From assembly GCA_902492855.1 (NCBI GenBank), contig CABUMU010000002.1, forward strand, positions 1 to 41,637: a stretch of DNA of 41,637 bases, read 5' to 3'. Positions 16,752-24,988 of the stretch are shown here, piece after piece. The notes under the pieces were generated by a model. That model did not search any database. It was given only the letters and a program-made list of their open reading frames with translations, and was not told where the DNA came from. Numbering within the stretch: the stretch's first letter is position 1; the number at the start of each line of letters is the position of its first letter. This DNA comes from an uncultured Collinsella sp. (GTDB lineage: Bacteria > Actinomycetota > Coriobacteriia > Coriobacteriales > Coriobacteriaceae). Made by a program: the position numbers and the translations under genes.

Positions 16752-18605
16752 ATGCCGCTTTTCTCGCAACATACCGCCCGGTTCTCGCCGGACGTTCCTT
16801 TGGAGGGCACCAGCTCTCGCGAGCTGCTCAAGCGGTACCAGCCGCTCGAGACACTTGCGACCGGCGGTTTTGGCTCCATCGAGATCTGCCGCGACACGCA
16901 CCTGCGCCGCCGCGTCGCCATTAAGCGCATCCCCCTTATTAACGGTGTCGGCATGCCCGCCAGCGACATCATGGATGTCCTGCGCGAGGCGCACACTGCC
17001 GCCATGCTTCAACATCCCAACATCGTGCAGGTCATCGACTTTACGCACGACACAGCCTATGCCTACCTAGTTATGGAATATGTCGATGGCATGTCGCTGG
17101 CCGAGTTTTTGCACCGCGTGGACGGTCACTCACTTACCTTTGACGAGGCCGCGGCCATTGCCGATGCCCTAGGCCAGGCGCTCACCTTCGCCCATAGTAA
17201 TGGCGTACTCCACCTGGACATTAAGCCCGCCAACGTGCTCATCGACCACTCGGGCAATGTAAAGCTCACCGACTTTGGCATGGCGCGACTGTCGTCCGCC
17301 GGTGGCTTTGGCGGCTCGCGCGGCGGCACCATCGGCTACATGCCGCCCGAGCAGCTCGATATCGAGACCGGCACGGTCGATGAGCGCGCCGATGTCTTTG
17401 CCCTCGCCTGTGTAATCTATGAGGGCCTGTGCGGCAGCGCTCCCTTTATGGCGGCCACGCCCGCCGACTCGCTCGACCGCATCATCGGCGGCGCCACCTA
17501 TCCCAGCGAGCTGATACCACACTTTCCCCCGGGAGCCGAGGCCGCGCTCATGAGCGCGCTCTCCCCCATGCCGCAGGACCGCCCCAGCAGCGTCGAGACA
17601 TTTTGCGACCAGCTCCTTGCCGGTCTGGGCAGCGTGCGCGAAGGCCGTCGCAGCCTGGAGCAAATGGTTGGCGAACTTTCGGATGACGAGCAGGAGCTCG
17701 ACGATATCGAGCCGTCGCACTACGAGGACGACGCCATCGAGGTCGACCCCGCACTCGGCTGGGCGGGCACGCGCTGGAGCCATGCGCGCGACTACACCAT
17801 GCGCACTATCTCGGCGCTAACGTGCGGCACCTTTAGCTTTTTGCTGATGCAAACGGCCGGGGTCGCGGCGCTTCCCGGCCTGGTCATTGCGGCCATCGCG
17901 ATCGGAGTGGCGGCTGGCCTGGCCCCCCAGATTGGCTCGGCCATCTCGGCTGTGGGCTTTTTGGTGCTCATGGCCAACGCCACCATGCAGGCACAGGGCA
18001 TCCTGTCGATGCTGCCCGTCGCGGTGATCTTTGCCGCCGCCATGTCCGGTTGGTGGATCGCCTGGGGTCGCACCGAGACTGCCGCGAGCGCCACGCTCAC
18101 CTGTGCACTCGCGCTTGGCTGTCTGACCGGCAATACCTTCCTGGCAGCTGGGGTCGCCGCCGGCGTCGCGTCATTTTGGCTCGGCCCGGCAAGCGCCGCC
18201 GCGGCAACGGGCATGGGCGCGCTTTTTGCCCGTCTGGCCACGGTCGCGCTTTCAGCCGGAGGCGTACTGGGGCTCGGTAACGTTGCCGCAGCGCTGGGAG
18301 ACCCGCTCCTTTGGGCTGCCTTTGTGCTGGTCGCGGCAACTGCCGCGGCGTCATCTGCGCTGCTCAATGCCCATGCCAAGCGTGCCAATCAGGGCTCAAA
18401 CCTTGCCGCAATCGCCGCAATCGCTGTCACCGGCATCGGCTGCGCAGCGGCGTCCTGTCTTGCACACCATATGGAAATTGCCAGCCTTGCAGCCGCGGTC
18501 GTCGCCAAGGCGGCGGTTGCGGGAACCCTATCCTCTATAATCGTTGGGATATGCCTATATTTGCTCGGATACCAAAGAACCTATACGGAGAGTGATCTTT
18601 CGTGA
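16752..18605 (+). CDS. Membrane Ser/Thr protein kinase (PknA-like position)
   Basis: 617 residues. Kinase domain at about 25-290: glycine loop ATGGFGS, Lys at 58 (VAIKRI), catalytic loop HLDIKPAN at 154-161 (Leu instead of the usual Arg before Asp), DFG at 174-176 and the activation-segment end GYMPPEQL. An acidic stretch follows, then many hydrophobic helices from about 350 to the C-terminus (about 8-10). The ATG at 16752 has GAGGG seven bases ahead; an in-frame TTG two codons earlier is less likely. It is first in an operon with FhaA-like, FhaB-like, PP2C, RodA-PBP and PknB genes, where actinobacteria usually have PknA. The Leu in place of Arg suggests it does not need activation-loop phosphorylation. 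Confidence 0.9.
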   Translation: MPLFSQHTARFSPDVPLEGTSSRELLKRYQPLETLATGGFGSIEICRDTHLRRRVAIKRIPLINGVGMPASDIMDVLREAHTAAMLQHPNIVQVIDFTHDTAYAYLVMEYVDGMSLAEFLHRVDGHSLTFDEAAAIADALGQALTFAHSNGVLHLDIKPANVLIDHSGNVKLTDFGMARLSSAGGFGGSRGGTIGYMPPEQLDIETGTVDERADVFALACVIYEGLCGSAPFMAATPADSLDRIIGGATYPSELIPHFPPGAEAALMSALSPMPQDRPSSVETFCDQLLAGLGSVREGRRSLEQMVGELSDDEQELDDIEPSHYEDDAIEVDPALGWAGTRWSHARDYTMRTISALTCGTFSFLLMQTAGVAALPGLVIAAIAIGVAAGLAPQIGSAISAVGFLVLMANATMQAQGILSMLPVAVIFAAAMSGWWIAWGRTETAASATLTCALALGCLTGNTFLAAGVAAGVASFWLGPASAAAATGMGALFARLATVALSAGGVLGLGNVAAALGDPLLWAAFVLVAATAAASSALLNAHAKRANQGSNLAAIAAIAVTGIGCAAASCLAHHMEIASLAAAVVAKAAVAGTLSSIIVGICLYLLGYQRTYTESDLS

Positions 18606-19615
18606 ACTTCCTGAACATCTTCGAGGACCACGTGGCCGGCATCTTCGGTGCCACCCGTGCCCCGTTCTCCTTTAAGAAGCTTGCCAAGCAGGCCGCTCGC
18701 GACATGGAGGATCAGACTCTGGTGATCAACGGCGTCAACACGGCGCCGGCACTCTATACCATCCTTATCGCCGCCGACGACGATCCCATGCTCGCCCCGT
18801 TCTACCCCGAGCTTTCGCGCGAGGTCCGCGAGTTTGTGAAGGCGCAGGCCGAAAAGCGCCGCTATGTCTTTGTCGGCGAGCCCCTCGTGCGCTTTATGAT
18901 CGATCCGCAGCTGCGCGCCGGCAAGTTCTCGGTCTTTGCCGAGAACGTCGATGCCCCCACGCTCGGCCGCCTGTACGAAGAAGAGCGCGCCTATCAAAAC
19001 GGCCTGGGCCAGAACAACTCCGCGGCAAGCCGTGCCGCCAGCGCCCCGCGCGCCGGCCAGCAGCAGTTTGCTGCCCCGCAGCAGCAGCGCCCCGCCGCCA
19101 TGCCCCAGCAGCAGCCGACGCCTCGCGCCGCCGCTCCCGACCCGCTTGCCGTGGCAGACCCCTTCGCGCCTAGCGTCCCCGACCCCGCCGCAGCACCCAT
19201 CCCGGTGCCGCAGACCGTCTCGCGCGACGCGCTTGCCGGCATGGGCGGAGCCGCCGCGACCGGTGCCGCCGTGGGCCTAGGCGCCGCAGCCGGCATCGCC
19301 TCCAACATGGCGAGCACTCGCGCCCCGCAGCGCCCGCTCGCCCAGCTCGTCGACGTCGTGAGCGGCGAGAGCCATAGCATCACCTCCGCACAGGTAACCA
19401 TCGGTCGCGAGCGCTCAGTTTCCGACATTGCCCTGCGCGACCCCAACGTGTCGCGCCGCCACGCCCAGCTCACCTTTACGGGCTCGGATTGGTCGATCGA
19501 GGACCTCAATTCCACCAACGGCACGCTCGTCAACAACCGCCGCATTACGCGCTGCCCGCTGCGCAACGGCGATCTGCTGACGTTTGGCCTGAGCACCTTT
19601 GAATTTAGGGGATAG
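18602..19615 (+). CDS. fhaA: FhaA-like protein (DUF3662 plus FHA)
   Basis: 337 residues. The N-terminal about 130 residues (FLNIFEDHVAGIFGATRAPFSF and onward) match the FhaA N-terminal (DUF3662) domain. A Gln/Pro/Ala-rich linker follows. An FHA domain occupies about 245-337, with SRRHAQL and IEDLNSTNGTLVNN. In mycobacteria FhaA binds phosphorylated partners of the cell-wall machinery such as the MviN/MurJ flippase; a similar scaffolding role is inferred here. The GTG start at 18602 overlaps the upstream TGA by four bases, showing coupling. Its own stop is six bases before the next gene. Confidence 0.9.
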   Translation: MNFLNIFEDHVAGIFGATRAPFSFKKLAKQAARDMEDQTLVINGVNTAPALYTILIAADDDPMLAPFYPELSREVREFVKAQAEKRRYVFVGEPLVRFMIDPQLRAGKFSVFAENVDAPTLGRLYEEERAYQNGLGQNNSAASRAASAPRAGQQQFAAPQQQRPAAMPQQQPTPRAAAPDPLAVADPFAPSVPDPAAAPIPVPQTVSRDALAGMGGAAATGAAVGLGAAAGIASNMASTRAPQRPLAQLVDVVSGESHSITSAQVTIGRERSVSDIALRDPNVSRRHAQLTFTGSDWSIEDLNSTNGTLVNNRRITRCPLRNGDLLTFGLSTFEFRG

Positions 19616-19621
19616 TCGCTT

Positions 19622-20038
19622 ATGAACATCGATATCGTCCTTTTTGCAGGCCGCATCGTCCTGGTCGCCCTGCTCTATATCTTCCTGTTCGCCGTCATGA
19701 AGACCGGCGTGGGACTTGTGCGCGGGCAGCGCCGCGACTCGGCTATCTGGACGATTGATGTGGACAAGGGTCCGCGCGGTATCCGCGGCATCCACGTAGA
19801 CATGCTCGGCCCCGTCATCGTCGGTCGCTCGCCATCTTCGGACATCTGCATCAACGAACCGTTCGTCTCGGCCTCGCATGCGCGCTTTTCGCTGCAGGGC
19901 CCGGCGCTCATCATCGAGGACCTCAACTCGCTTAACGGCACGCTCGTCAACGGCCGCCAGCTCGTGGAGCCCGCGACGCTGCGTGAGGGCGACGAAGTCC
20001 AGATTGGCGACGTGGTCATGAAGGTGAACCGTCGATGA
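19622..20038 (+). CDS. fhaB: FhaB-like membrane-anchored FHA protein
   Basis: 138 residues. One N-terminal transmembrane helix at about 5-25 is followed by a short spacer and a FHA domain (GRSPSSDI, SASHARF, IEDLNSLNGTLVNG). The arrangement is that of FhaB/FipA, which links Ser/Thr phosphorylation to the division and wall-synthesis machinery in other actinobacteria. It ends by overlapping the phosphatase start (ATGA). Confidence 0.9.
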   Translation: MNIDIVLFAGRIVLVALLYIFLFAVMKTGVGLVRGQRRDSAIWTIDVDKGPRGIRGIHVDMLGPVIVGRSPSSDICINEPFVSASHARFSLQGPALIIEDLNSLNGTLVNGRQLVEPATLREGDEVQIGDVVMKVNRR

Positions 20039-21969
20039 TCGACGAGGAGAACAAGTCCGCAACTATGACCGAGGCACCGGCTGCCGCCGTAGCTGCACCG
20101 GCCCACGCCGCTCCGGCGGACTCCACACCCGTGGAGCCCGAGGACACCGTGTTCTCCCTGCCTCTTTCGCATGTAACGCATGATATTTCGGATCTCGCCG
20201 ATAACGAGGGCGAAGAGGATGCCGCAGCAGCGCCCATCGGCGCACATGCTGCGGAACAGCCCACAGCGCCCGAAGCAACCCCGGCGCCGGCTCACTTTGC
20301 AGAGCCCGTCGCCGCGGCAATCAACGAGAGCGCTGCGGTGTTTGCGGCACCCGAGCCCGCCGCGCCGGCGTTTCCCATAGCCCCGGCATCCGAGGTTGCG
20401 CCCGCGTCTACGCCGGCGCCCGAGGCGGGGACATCCCCCGAGGACGGCCCTGCACCCAAGACCCCGCAGCCTGCGCCCGCAAGCGAGTCCGATGCCGTGG
20501 CCGAGCCCGCCGCCCAGTCGCAAAACACGCCCGCGCCGTCGCACTTTGCGACGCCCGAGCCTATAGACGTCAGCCCGCAAGATGACGAGTCGACCGCCCG
20601 CGTTTCCGAGGAGCCCGACTCCCCGGACACCGGCGATTCCGAATCAAACGCCGAGACCGACACCGTCTCTCCCGGTGACACAGCCGAGATCGACGTTGCC
20701 GCCGTTGAGGCCAAGCTCAAAGACCCCGGCTCGACCATGAGCTTTGAACCCCTAACCGAGGAGCGCATCGAGACCGACTCGACCTATGATGCCGGCACCA
20801 CCACGCAACTCATGTGGGGCGCCCGCTCCGACGTTGGCTGTGTGCGCCCGCACAATGAGGATTCCTATCTGGTGCAGTCGCCGCTCTTTTGCGTATGCGA
20901 CGGCATGGGCGGTCACGCCGCCGGCGAGGTAGCCTCCTCTATCGCTGTCGAGACCATTGCCAAGACAGCTCCTCAGTCTGCCGACGCCGCACGCCTGGCG
21001 GCAGCCGTCGAGGCCGCCAACGCCGCCGTAATCGAGGCTGCCTTGAATGGCCTGGGCAAGCCCGGCATGGGCTGCACAGCCACTTGCGCCTATATCGAAA
21101 ACGACACGCTCGCCATCGCCCACGTGGGTGACTCTCGCGCCTACCTGCTCCACGAGGGCACGCTCATCCGCGTGACCCGCGACCACTCCTACGTGGAGGA
21201 GCTCGTGGACGCCGGCGAAATCACGGCAGACGAGGCTCGCGTCCACCCCAACCGTTCGGTCATCACCCGCGCGCTGGGCTCGGACCCCGCTATGTATGCC
21301 GACCACTTCACTCTGCATATCGAGGAAGGTGACCGTCTGATCCTGTGCTCCGACGGCCTTTCGAGCATGATTCCCGATAGCGATATCGAGAACATCGCCA
21401 CGCAGTCCTCAACCGCGCAAATCTGCGTCGACAACCTAGTGGACGCGGCGCTTGCCGCCGGCGGCCACGACAACGTGACCGTAGTAGTCGTTGACCTGGT
21501 TGACGATGGCGTCATGCGCGAGGCGCAACGCGTGCGTCGCCGCAACGTTACTATCGCCGCCATCCTGGCCCTCGTCTTTGTGCTGGCAGCTGGCATCTGG
21601 GCCTACACGGGTGTCACCGGCTCGTACTACCTGGGTACCTACCAGGGCAATGTCGCCGTCTGGCGCGGCCTGCCCGGCAAGCCACTCGGACTCAAGCTCC
21701 ACTGGCTCGAAAGCGAAACCAGCATCAAGCTATCCGACCTGCCCGAAGACACGCAAAACCGCCTCAAGGCGGGTATTCCGCAAACAAGTGTCGACGATGC
21801 GCAGGACACGATATCCAAGTACCGCCACCAGATCGACGAGGAGCAGACCCGCCAGGTGATCGACGCGCAAACGATTCGCGACAACACCAATCAGGGATCG
21901 ACCTCCGAATCAGATTCCGAGAAAACCGCCGAACAGTCCGCCGAGGCCGAAGCCTCCGATAAGAATTAG
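20035..21969 (+). CDS. pstP: PP2C-type protein phosphatase with long disordered N-terminus
   Basis: 644 residues. It reverses phosphorylation made by the operon's kinases. The catalytic PP2C domain is at about 262-488: RPHNEDS (metal-binding Asp/Glu), CDGMGGHAAGE, HVGDSRAYLL, LCSDGLSSMI and GGHDNVTVVVVD. One transmembrane helix follows at about 503-525, then an external tail. The first about 240 residues are Ala/Pro/Glu/Asp-rich without a fold that I can see; usual PstP proteins begin directly with the catalytic domain. The start overlaps the fhaB stop. Internal starts are possible, but the extension keeps the gene's codon bias and has no stop. Confidence 0.92.
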   Translation: MIDEENKSATMTEAPAAAVAAPAHAAPADSTPVEPEDTVFSLPLSHVTHDISDLADNEGEEDAAAAPIGAHAAEQPTAPEATPAPAHFAEPVAAAINESAAVFAAPEPAAPAFPIAPASEVAPASTPAPEAGTSPEDGPAPKTPQPAPASESDAVAEPAAQSQNTPAPSHFATPEPIDVSPQDDESTARVSEEPDSPDTGDSESNAETDTVSPGDTAEIDVAAVEAKLKDPGSTMSFEPLTEERIETDSTYDAGTTTQLMWGARSDVGCVRPHNEDSYLVQSPLFCVCDGMGGHAAGEVASSIAVETIAKTAPQSADAARLAAAVEAANAAVIEAALNGLGKPGMGCTATCAYIENDTLAIAHVGDSRAYLLHEGTLIRVTRDHSYVEELVDAGEITADEARVHPNRSVITRALGSDPAMYADHFTLHIEEGDRLILCSDGLSSMIPDSDIENIATQSSTAQICVDNLVDAALAAGGHDNVTVVVVDLVDDGVMREAQRVRRRNVTIAAILALVFVLAAGIWAYTGVTGSYYLGTYQGNVAVWRGLPGKPLGLKLHWLESETSIKLSDLPEDTQNRLKAGIPQTSVDDAQDTISKYRHQIDEEQTRQVIDAQTIRDNTNQGSTSESDSEKTAEQSAEAEASDKN

Positions 21970-21985
21970 AAAGGGAGTGCCGCTT

Positions 21986-24856
21986 ATGAGTCGCCGCAAC
22001 ACCGAGCTGCTCTTGCTCATCGCCTCGGCGTTCCCCGTCATCCTGCTGTATGCGATGTACGTCCTCACCGCGGGCGCTGCCATCTCCTTTGAGACGCTCG
22101 CCGTACCGATCGGCCTCTTTGCCGCCTTTGCCGCGGCCCACATTGCCGTGCGCATCTTGGCGCCCGGTGCCGACCCCGCCATCCTGCCCATCGTATTTAT
22201 ACTTTCGGGCATCGGCATCACGTTCGTGACGCGTCTCGCCCCCGCTCTCGCCATCTCACAGCTCATCATCCTGTTTGTCTCGGTGGCGCTCATGGTGGGA
22301 ACGCTTGCACTAGTCAAAAACCTCGACGTGGTCATGCGCTACAAGTACACCTTTGGCATCATCGGCATCATTCTGCTGATGCTGCCTATCTTTATCGGCA
22401 CCACGATCTCGGGCTCCAAGCTGTGGATTCGTATCGCGGGCTTTACCATCCAGCCCGGCGAGTTCGCCAAGGTCTTTATCGTGCTGTTCCTGGCCGGGTA
22501 CCTGGCCGAGAACCGCGAGCTGCTCTCCATCTCCAACCGCAAGATCCTGGGCTTTAAGATCCCTCGCCTGCGACTGCTGCTGCCGCTGTTTGCCGTGTGG
22601 GGTGTGTGCCTGCTCGTCGTCGTCTTCGAACGCGACCTGGGTTCGGCCGTGCTGTTCTACACCATCTTCTTGCTGATGCTCTACGTTGCCACGGGGCGCT
22701 TTTCATATGTCGTTATCGGCCTTGCGCTCTTAGCCGTTGGAGCCGTGGGCGCCTACAAGTTCCTGTCTCACGTTCAGGTGCGTTTCCAGGTTTGGCTCGA
22801 TCCGTTTAAGGACGCCCAGGGCCAGGGCTACCAGATCGTCCAGTCACTCTTCTCGCTTGCCGATGGCGGTCTGGTCGGTGTTGGCATCGGCAACGGCATG
22901 GCCAACAACATCCCTGTCGTCGAGTCCGACTTTATCTTCTCGGCTATCGGCGAGGAGATGGGCCTTTTGGGCGGCGGCGCCGTGCTCATCCTGTTTATGC
23001 TCTTTGCCGTGCGTGGCCTCACCACGGCTGCCCGCGCTAAATCCGACCTCGCCGCCTTTAGTGCCACAGGCCTTACGGCCGCCATCAGCTTCCAGGCCTT
23101 CTTGATCGTTGGCGGCGTAACCCGCCTGATCCCGCTGACCGGCGTCACCCTGCCCTTTATGAGCCAGGGCGGCTCCTCTCTGCTGGCGAGCTTTATCATC
23201 GTCGCGCTCCTGCTGCGCGCCGGTGACGAGGCGACCGGACGCGAGGCCGAGCTTACCGGCACCGGCACCATGGCCGCCATCACCGATGATCAGGTCGCAT
23301 CTGCCGCCGCCCCGACGGGCACGCGCTTTGCCACCTCGTCTTCCTACGGCAGCGGCAGCCATTCCGTCGGCTCGCGCATGCGCCGTCGCCTGCTCGACAC
23401 GCCTGAATCCGGTGTGCTCGGCCGCGTTGCTCTTGCCAACCGTCTAACCCGCGCGGTGCTCGCCTTTACGGCGCTGTTCGCCATCCTTATCGGCAACCTC
23501 ACCTATGTCCAGGTCATTAAGGCCAAGGACTATCAGGACATGCCGACCAACAACCACACCATCGCCCGCTCCAAGTACATCCAGCGCGGCTCCATCATCA
23601 CGTCCGACGGCGTGACGCTGGCCGAGTCGCTGCAGCAGGAGGACGGCACCTACGTACGCTCCTACCCCAACGGTAACCTGGCAGCTCACGTGGTTGGCTA
23701 CGTGAGCCAGCAGTATGGCACCACCGCCATCGAGAGCGTCATGAACGACACGCTCACCGGTTCTAAGGACTACTCCAGCTGGAACAATGCCATCGCGTCG
23801 CTCGCGGGCCAGACCCAGCCGGGCAACACCGCCAAGCTCACCATCGACTCGCGTATCCAGACGGCGGCCGAGCAGGCACTCAAGGGCTTTAAGGGCGCTG
23901 TAGTGGTCATCGACCCGCGTACCGGCGCGGTGCTCGCATGTGCCAGCTCGCCCACCTACGACAACACCAACATCGATGCCCTGCTGCAGACGGGCGGCGG
24001 CGAGGACGGCTCCATGTACAATCGCGCCATGGACGCGCTGTACACGCCGGGCTCCACGTTTAAGGTCGTTACGCTTTCCGCGGCACTCGAGACCGGTACC
24101 GCCAGCCTGACCAGCACCTACCAGGCGCCCGGCTCCATGGATATCGGCAACGCACCGGTCACCAACTATGCCAACGAGAGCTACGGCACCATCAGCCTGC
24201 AGCAGGCCTTTGCCGTGTCCTCCAACGTCGTCTTTGGCCAGGTGGCAAACGAAGTTGGCGCAAACACGCTCGTGCAGTTTGCCAACGCCTTTGGCTACGG
24301 CCAAAAGCTCGGCCAGGACCTGACCTCCGCGGCCTCCATCATGGCCGACCCGTCGCTCATGACCGAGTGGGAGACCGCCTGGGCCGGCGCCGGCCAGCCT
24401 GTCGGCATGGACCACACGCCCGGCCCGCAGACCACCGTCATGCAAAACGCCGTGATTGCCGCCGCCATCGCTAACAGCGGCGTGGTCATGGACCCGTACT
24501 TTGTAGCCCAGGTACTCGCCCCGGACGGAACCGTGGTCAAGACCACGCAGTCCCGCTCGCTTGGTCAGGCCGTCAGCTCCGCCACGGCCGACCAGGTCAA
24601 GCAGGCCATGCTTGCCGTCGTCCAGTCCGGCACCGGCACCGATGCCCAAATCCCCGGCGTCAAGGTCGCCGGCAAGACCGGCTCGGCCGAGACCGGCGGC
24701 ACCAACGTCAACTCGATGTTCGTTGGCTTTGCACCTTACGATTCACCCACGGTCGCCATCTCGGTGGCCTTGGAGGATTTCGACAAGCATGACGTCGAGG
24801 CCGCCAAGATCGCCGGTATCGTCCTGACCGCGGCGCTTGCCGCACAGGGAGCGTGA
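21986..24856 (+). CDS. Natural fusion of SEDS glycosyltransferase (RodA/FtsW) and class B penicillin-binding protein
   Basis: 956 residues in one open frame. Residues about 1-415 are a multi-pass SEDS protein: the QPGEFAK motif at about 156, the key Asp of WLDPF at about 272, and GGVTRLIPLTGVTLPFMSQGGSS. After a linker of about 60 residues, a second transmembrane helix (about 490-508) leads into a class B PBP with catalytic STFK at about 690-693, SSN at 745-747 and KTG at 897-899. Most actinobacteria keep rodA and pbpA as separate neighbours at this place. The fused protein would polymerise and cross-link peptidoglycan as one unit. The ATG at 21986 is chosen for its AAGGGAG site; a GTG at 21977 adds three codons. 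Confidence 0.94.
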   Translation: MSRRNTELLLLIASAFPVILLYAMYVLTAGAAISFETLAVPIGLFAAFAAAHIAVRILAPGADPAILPIVFILSGIGITFVTRLAPALAISQLIILFVSVALMVGTLALVKNLDVVMRYKYTFGIIGIILLMLPIFIGTTISGSKLWIRIAGFTIQPGEFAKVFIVLFLAGYLAENRELLSISNRKILGFKIPRLRLLLPLFAVWGVCLLVVVFERDLGSAVLFYTIFLLMLYVATGRFSYVVIGLALLAVGAVGAYKFLSHVQVRFQVWLDPFKDAQGQGYQIVQSLFSLADGGLVGVGIGNGMANNIPVVESDFIFSAIGEEMGLLGGGAVLILFMLFAVRGLTTAARAKSDLAAFSATGLTAAISFQAFLIVGGVTRLIPLTGVTLPFMSQGGSSLLASFIIVALLLRAGDEATGREAELTGTGTMAAITDDQVASAAAPTGTRFATSSSYGSGSHSVGSRMRRRLLDTPESGVLGRVALANRLTRAVLAFTALFAILIGNLTYVQVIKAKDYQDMPTNNHTIARSKYIQRGSIITSDGVTLAESLQQEDGTYVRSYPNGNLAAHVVGYVSQQYGTTAIESVMNDTLTGSKDYSSWNNAIASLAGQTQPGNTAKLTIDSRIQTAAEQALKGFKGAVVVIDPRTGAVLACASSPTYDNTNIDALLQTGGGEDGSMYNRAMDALYTPGSTFKVVTLSAALETGTASLTSTYQAPGSMDIGNAPVTNYANESYGTISLQQAFAVSSNVVFGQVANEVGANTLVQFANAFGYGQKLGQDLTSAASIMADPSLMTEWETAWAGAGQPVGMDHTPGPQTTVMQNAVIAAAIANSGVVMDPYFVAQVLAPDGTVVKTTQSRSLGQAVSSATADQVKQAMLAVVQSGTGTDAQIPGVKVAGKTGSAETGGTNVNSMFVGFAPYDSPTVAISVALEDFDKHDVEAAKIAGIVLTAALAAQGA

Positions 24857-24988
24857 TGCCCATGATCGAATCGGACACCCGAGGCGCGCCGCAGCCTAAG
24901 GGTTAGCGGCAACGCGCCACACGGCCCCAGCGGCCACATCATAGGTACTACACACATCGTTGAGCGAATAGTTATGTTAGGAGCAGGA

